From NCBI GenBank assembly GCA_003483675.1, contig DMYK01000298.1:1-6343 (forward strand): a stretch of 6,343 nt of DNA, written 5' to 3'. The first letter of the stretch is position 1, and every line of letters starts with the position of its first letter. This stretch comes from Microcoleaceae cyanobacterium UBA11344 (GTDB lineage: Bacteria > Cyanobacteriota > Cyanobacteriia > Cyanobacteriales > Microcoleaceae). The notes under the pieces were generated by a model that made no database searches, was not told where the DNA came from, and saw only the letters and a program-made list of their open reading frames with translations. Positions 4,719 to 6,343 of this stretch are shown one piece after another. The position numbers and the translations under genes were made by a program.

Positions 4719-6343
<1,625 letters not shown>

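Overview
The window looks like chromosomal DNA from a cyanobacterium, probably a filamentous one of the Oscillatoria/Microcoleus/Phormidium kind. The signs are two exact HIP1 octamers (GCGATCGC at 1162-1169 and 1397-1404) with many partial ones, short tandem repeats with a 7-base period between genes, and a set of cyanobacterium-like proteins of unknown function. The genus is an inference from style and was not tested.

Layout. Positions 1-839 carry no credible gene. The first 260 bases show nothing I can name, and about 320-740 is a dense patch of small repeats and hairpins. Four genes then run on the + strand: an 85-residue conserved-looking protein (840-1097), an exported MltA-type lytic transglycosylase whose start overlaps it by 8 bases (1090-2292), a 165-residue helical protein of unknown function (2467-2964), and a ROK-family sugar kinase (3027-3905). 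Two genes run on the - strand and converge on them: a 140-residue protein built of two copies of one domain (4021-4443) and pyrG, CTP synthase (4724 to the right edge, lacking about its first 16 residues).

How the genes relate. The 85-residue gene and mltA form a likely translationally coupled pair, so the small protein may act with cell-wall turnover. The others look like ordinary housekeeping or accessory genes without an obvious common pathway: peptidoglycan cleavage (MltA), sugar phosphorylation (ROK) and pyrimidine nucleotide synthesis (PyrG). The spaces between them are filled with repeats. Four 7-base-period arrays of unrelated sequence sit next to gene starts or between convergent ends, and a 13-base inverted repeat lies downstream of pyrG.

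I found no defence system, mobile element, CRISPR array or biosynthetic cluster. The points most worth a second look are the 7-base arrays, the structured segment after pyrG, a ROK kinase lacking most of the family's zinc site, and the internally duplicated 140-residue protein.
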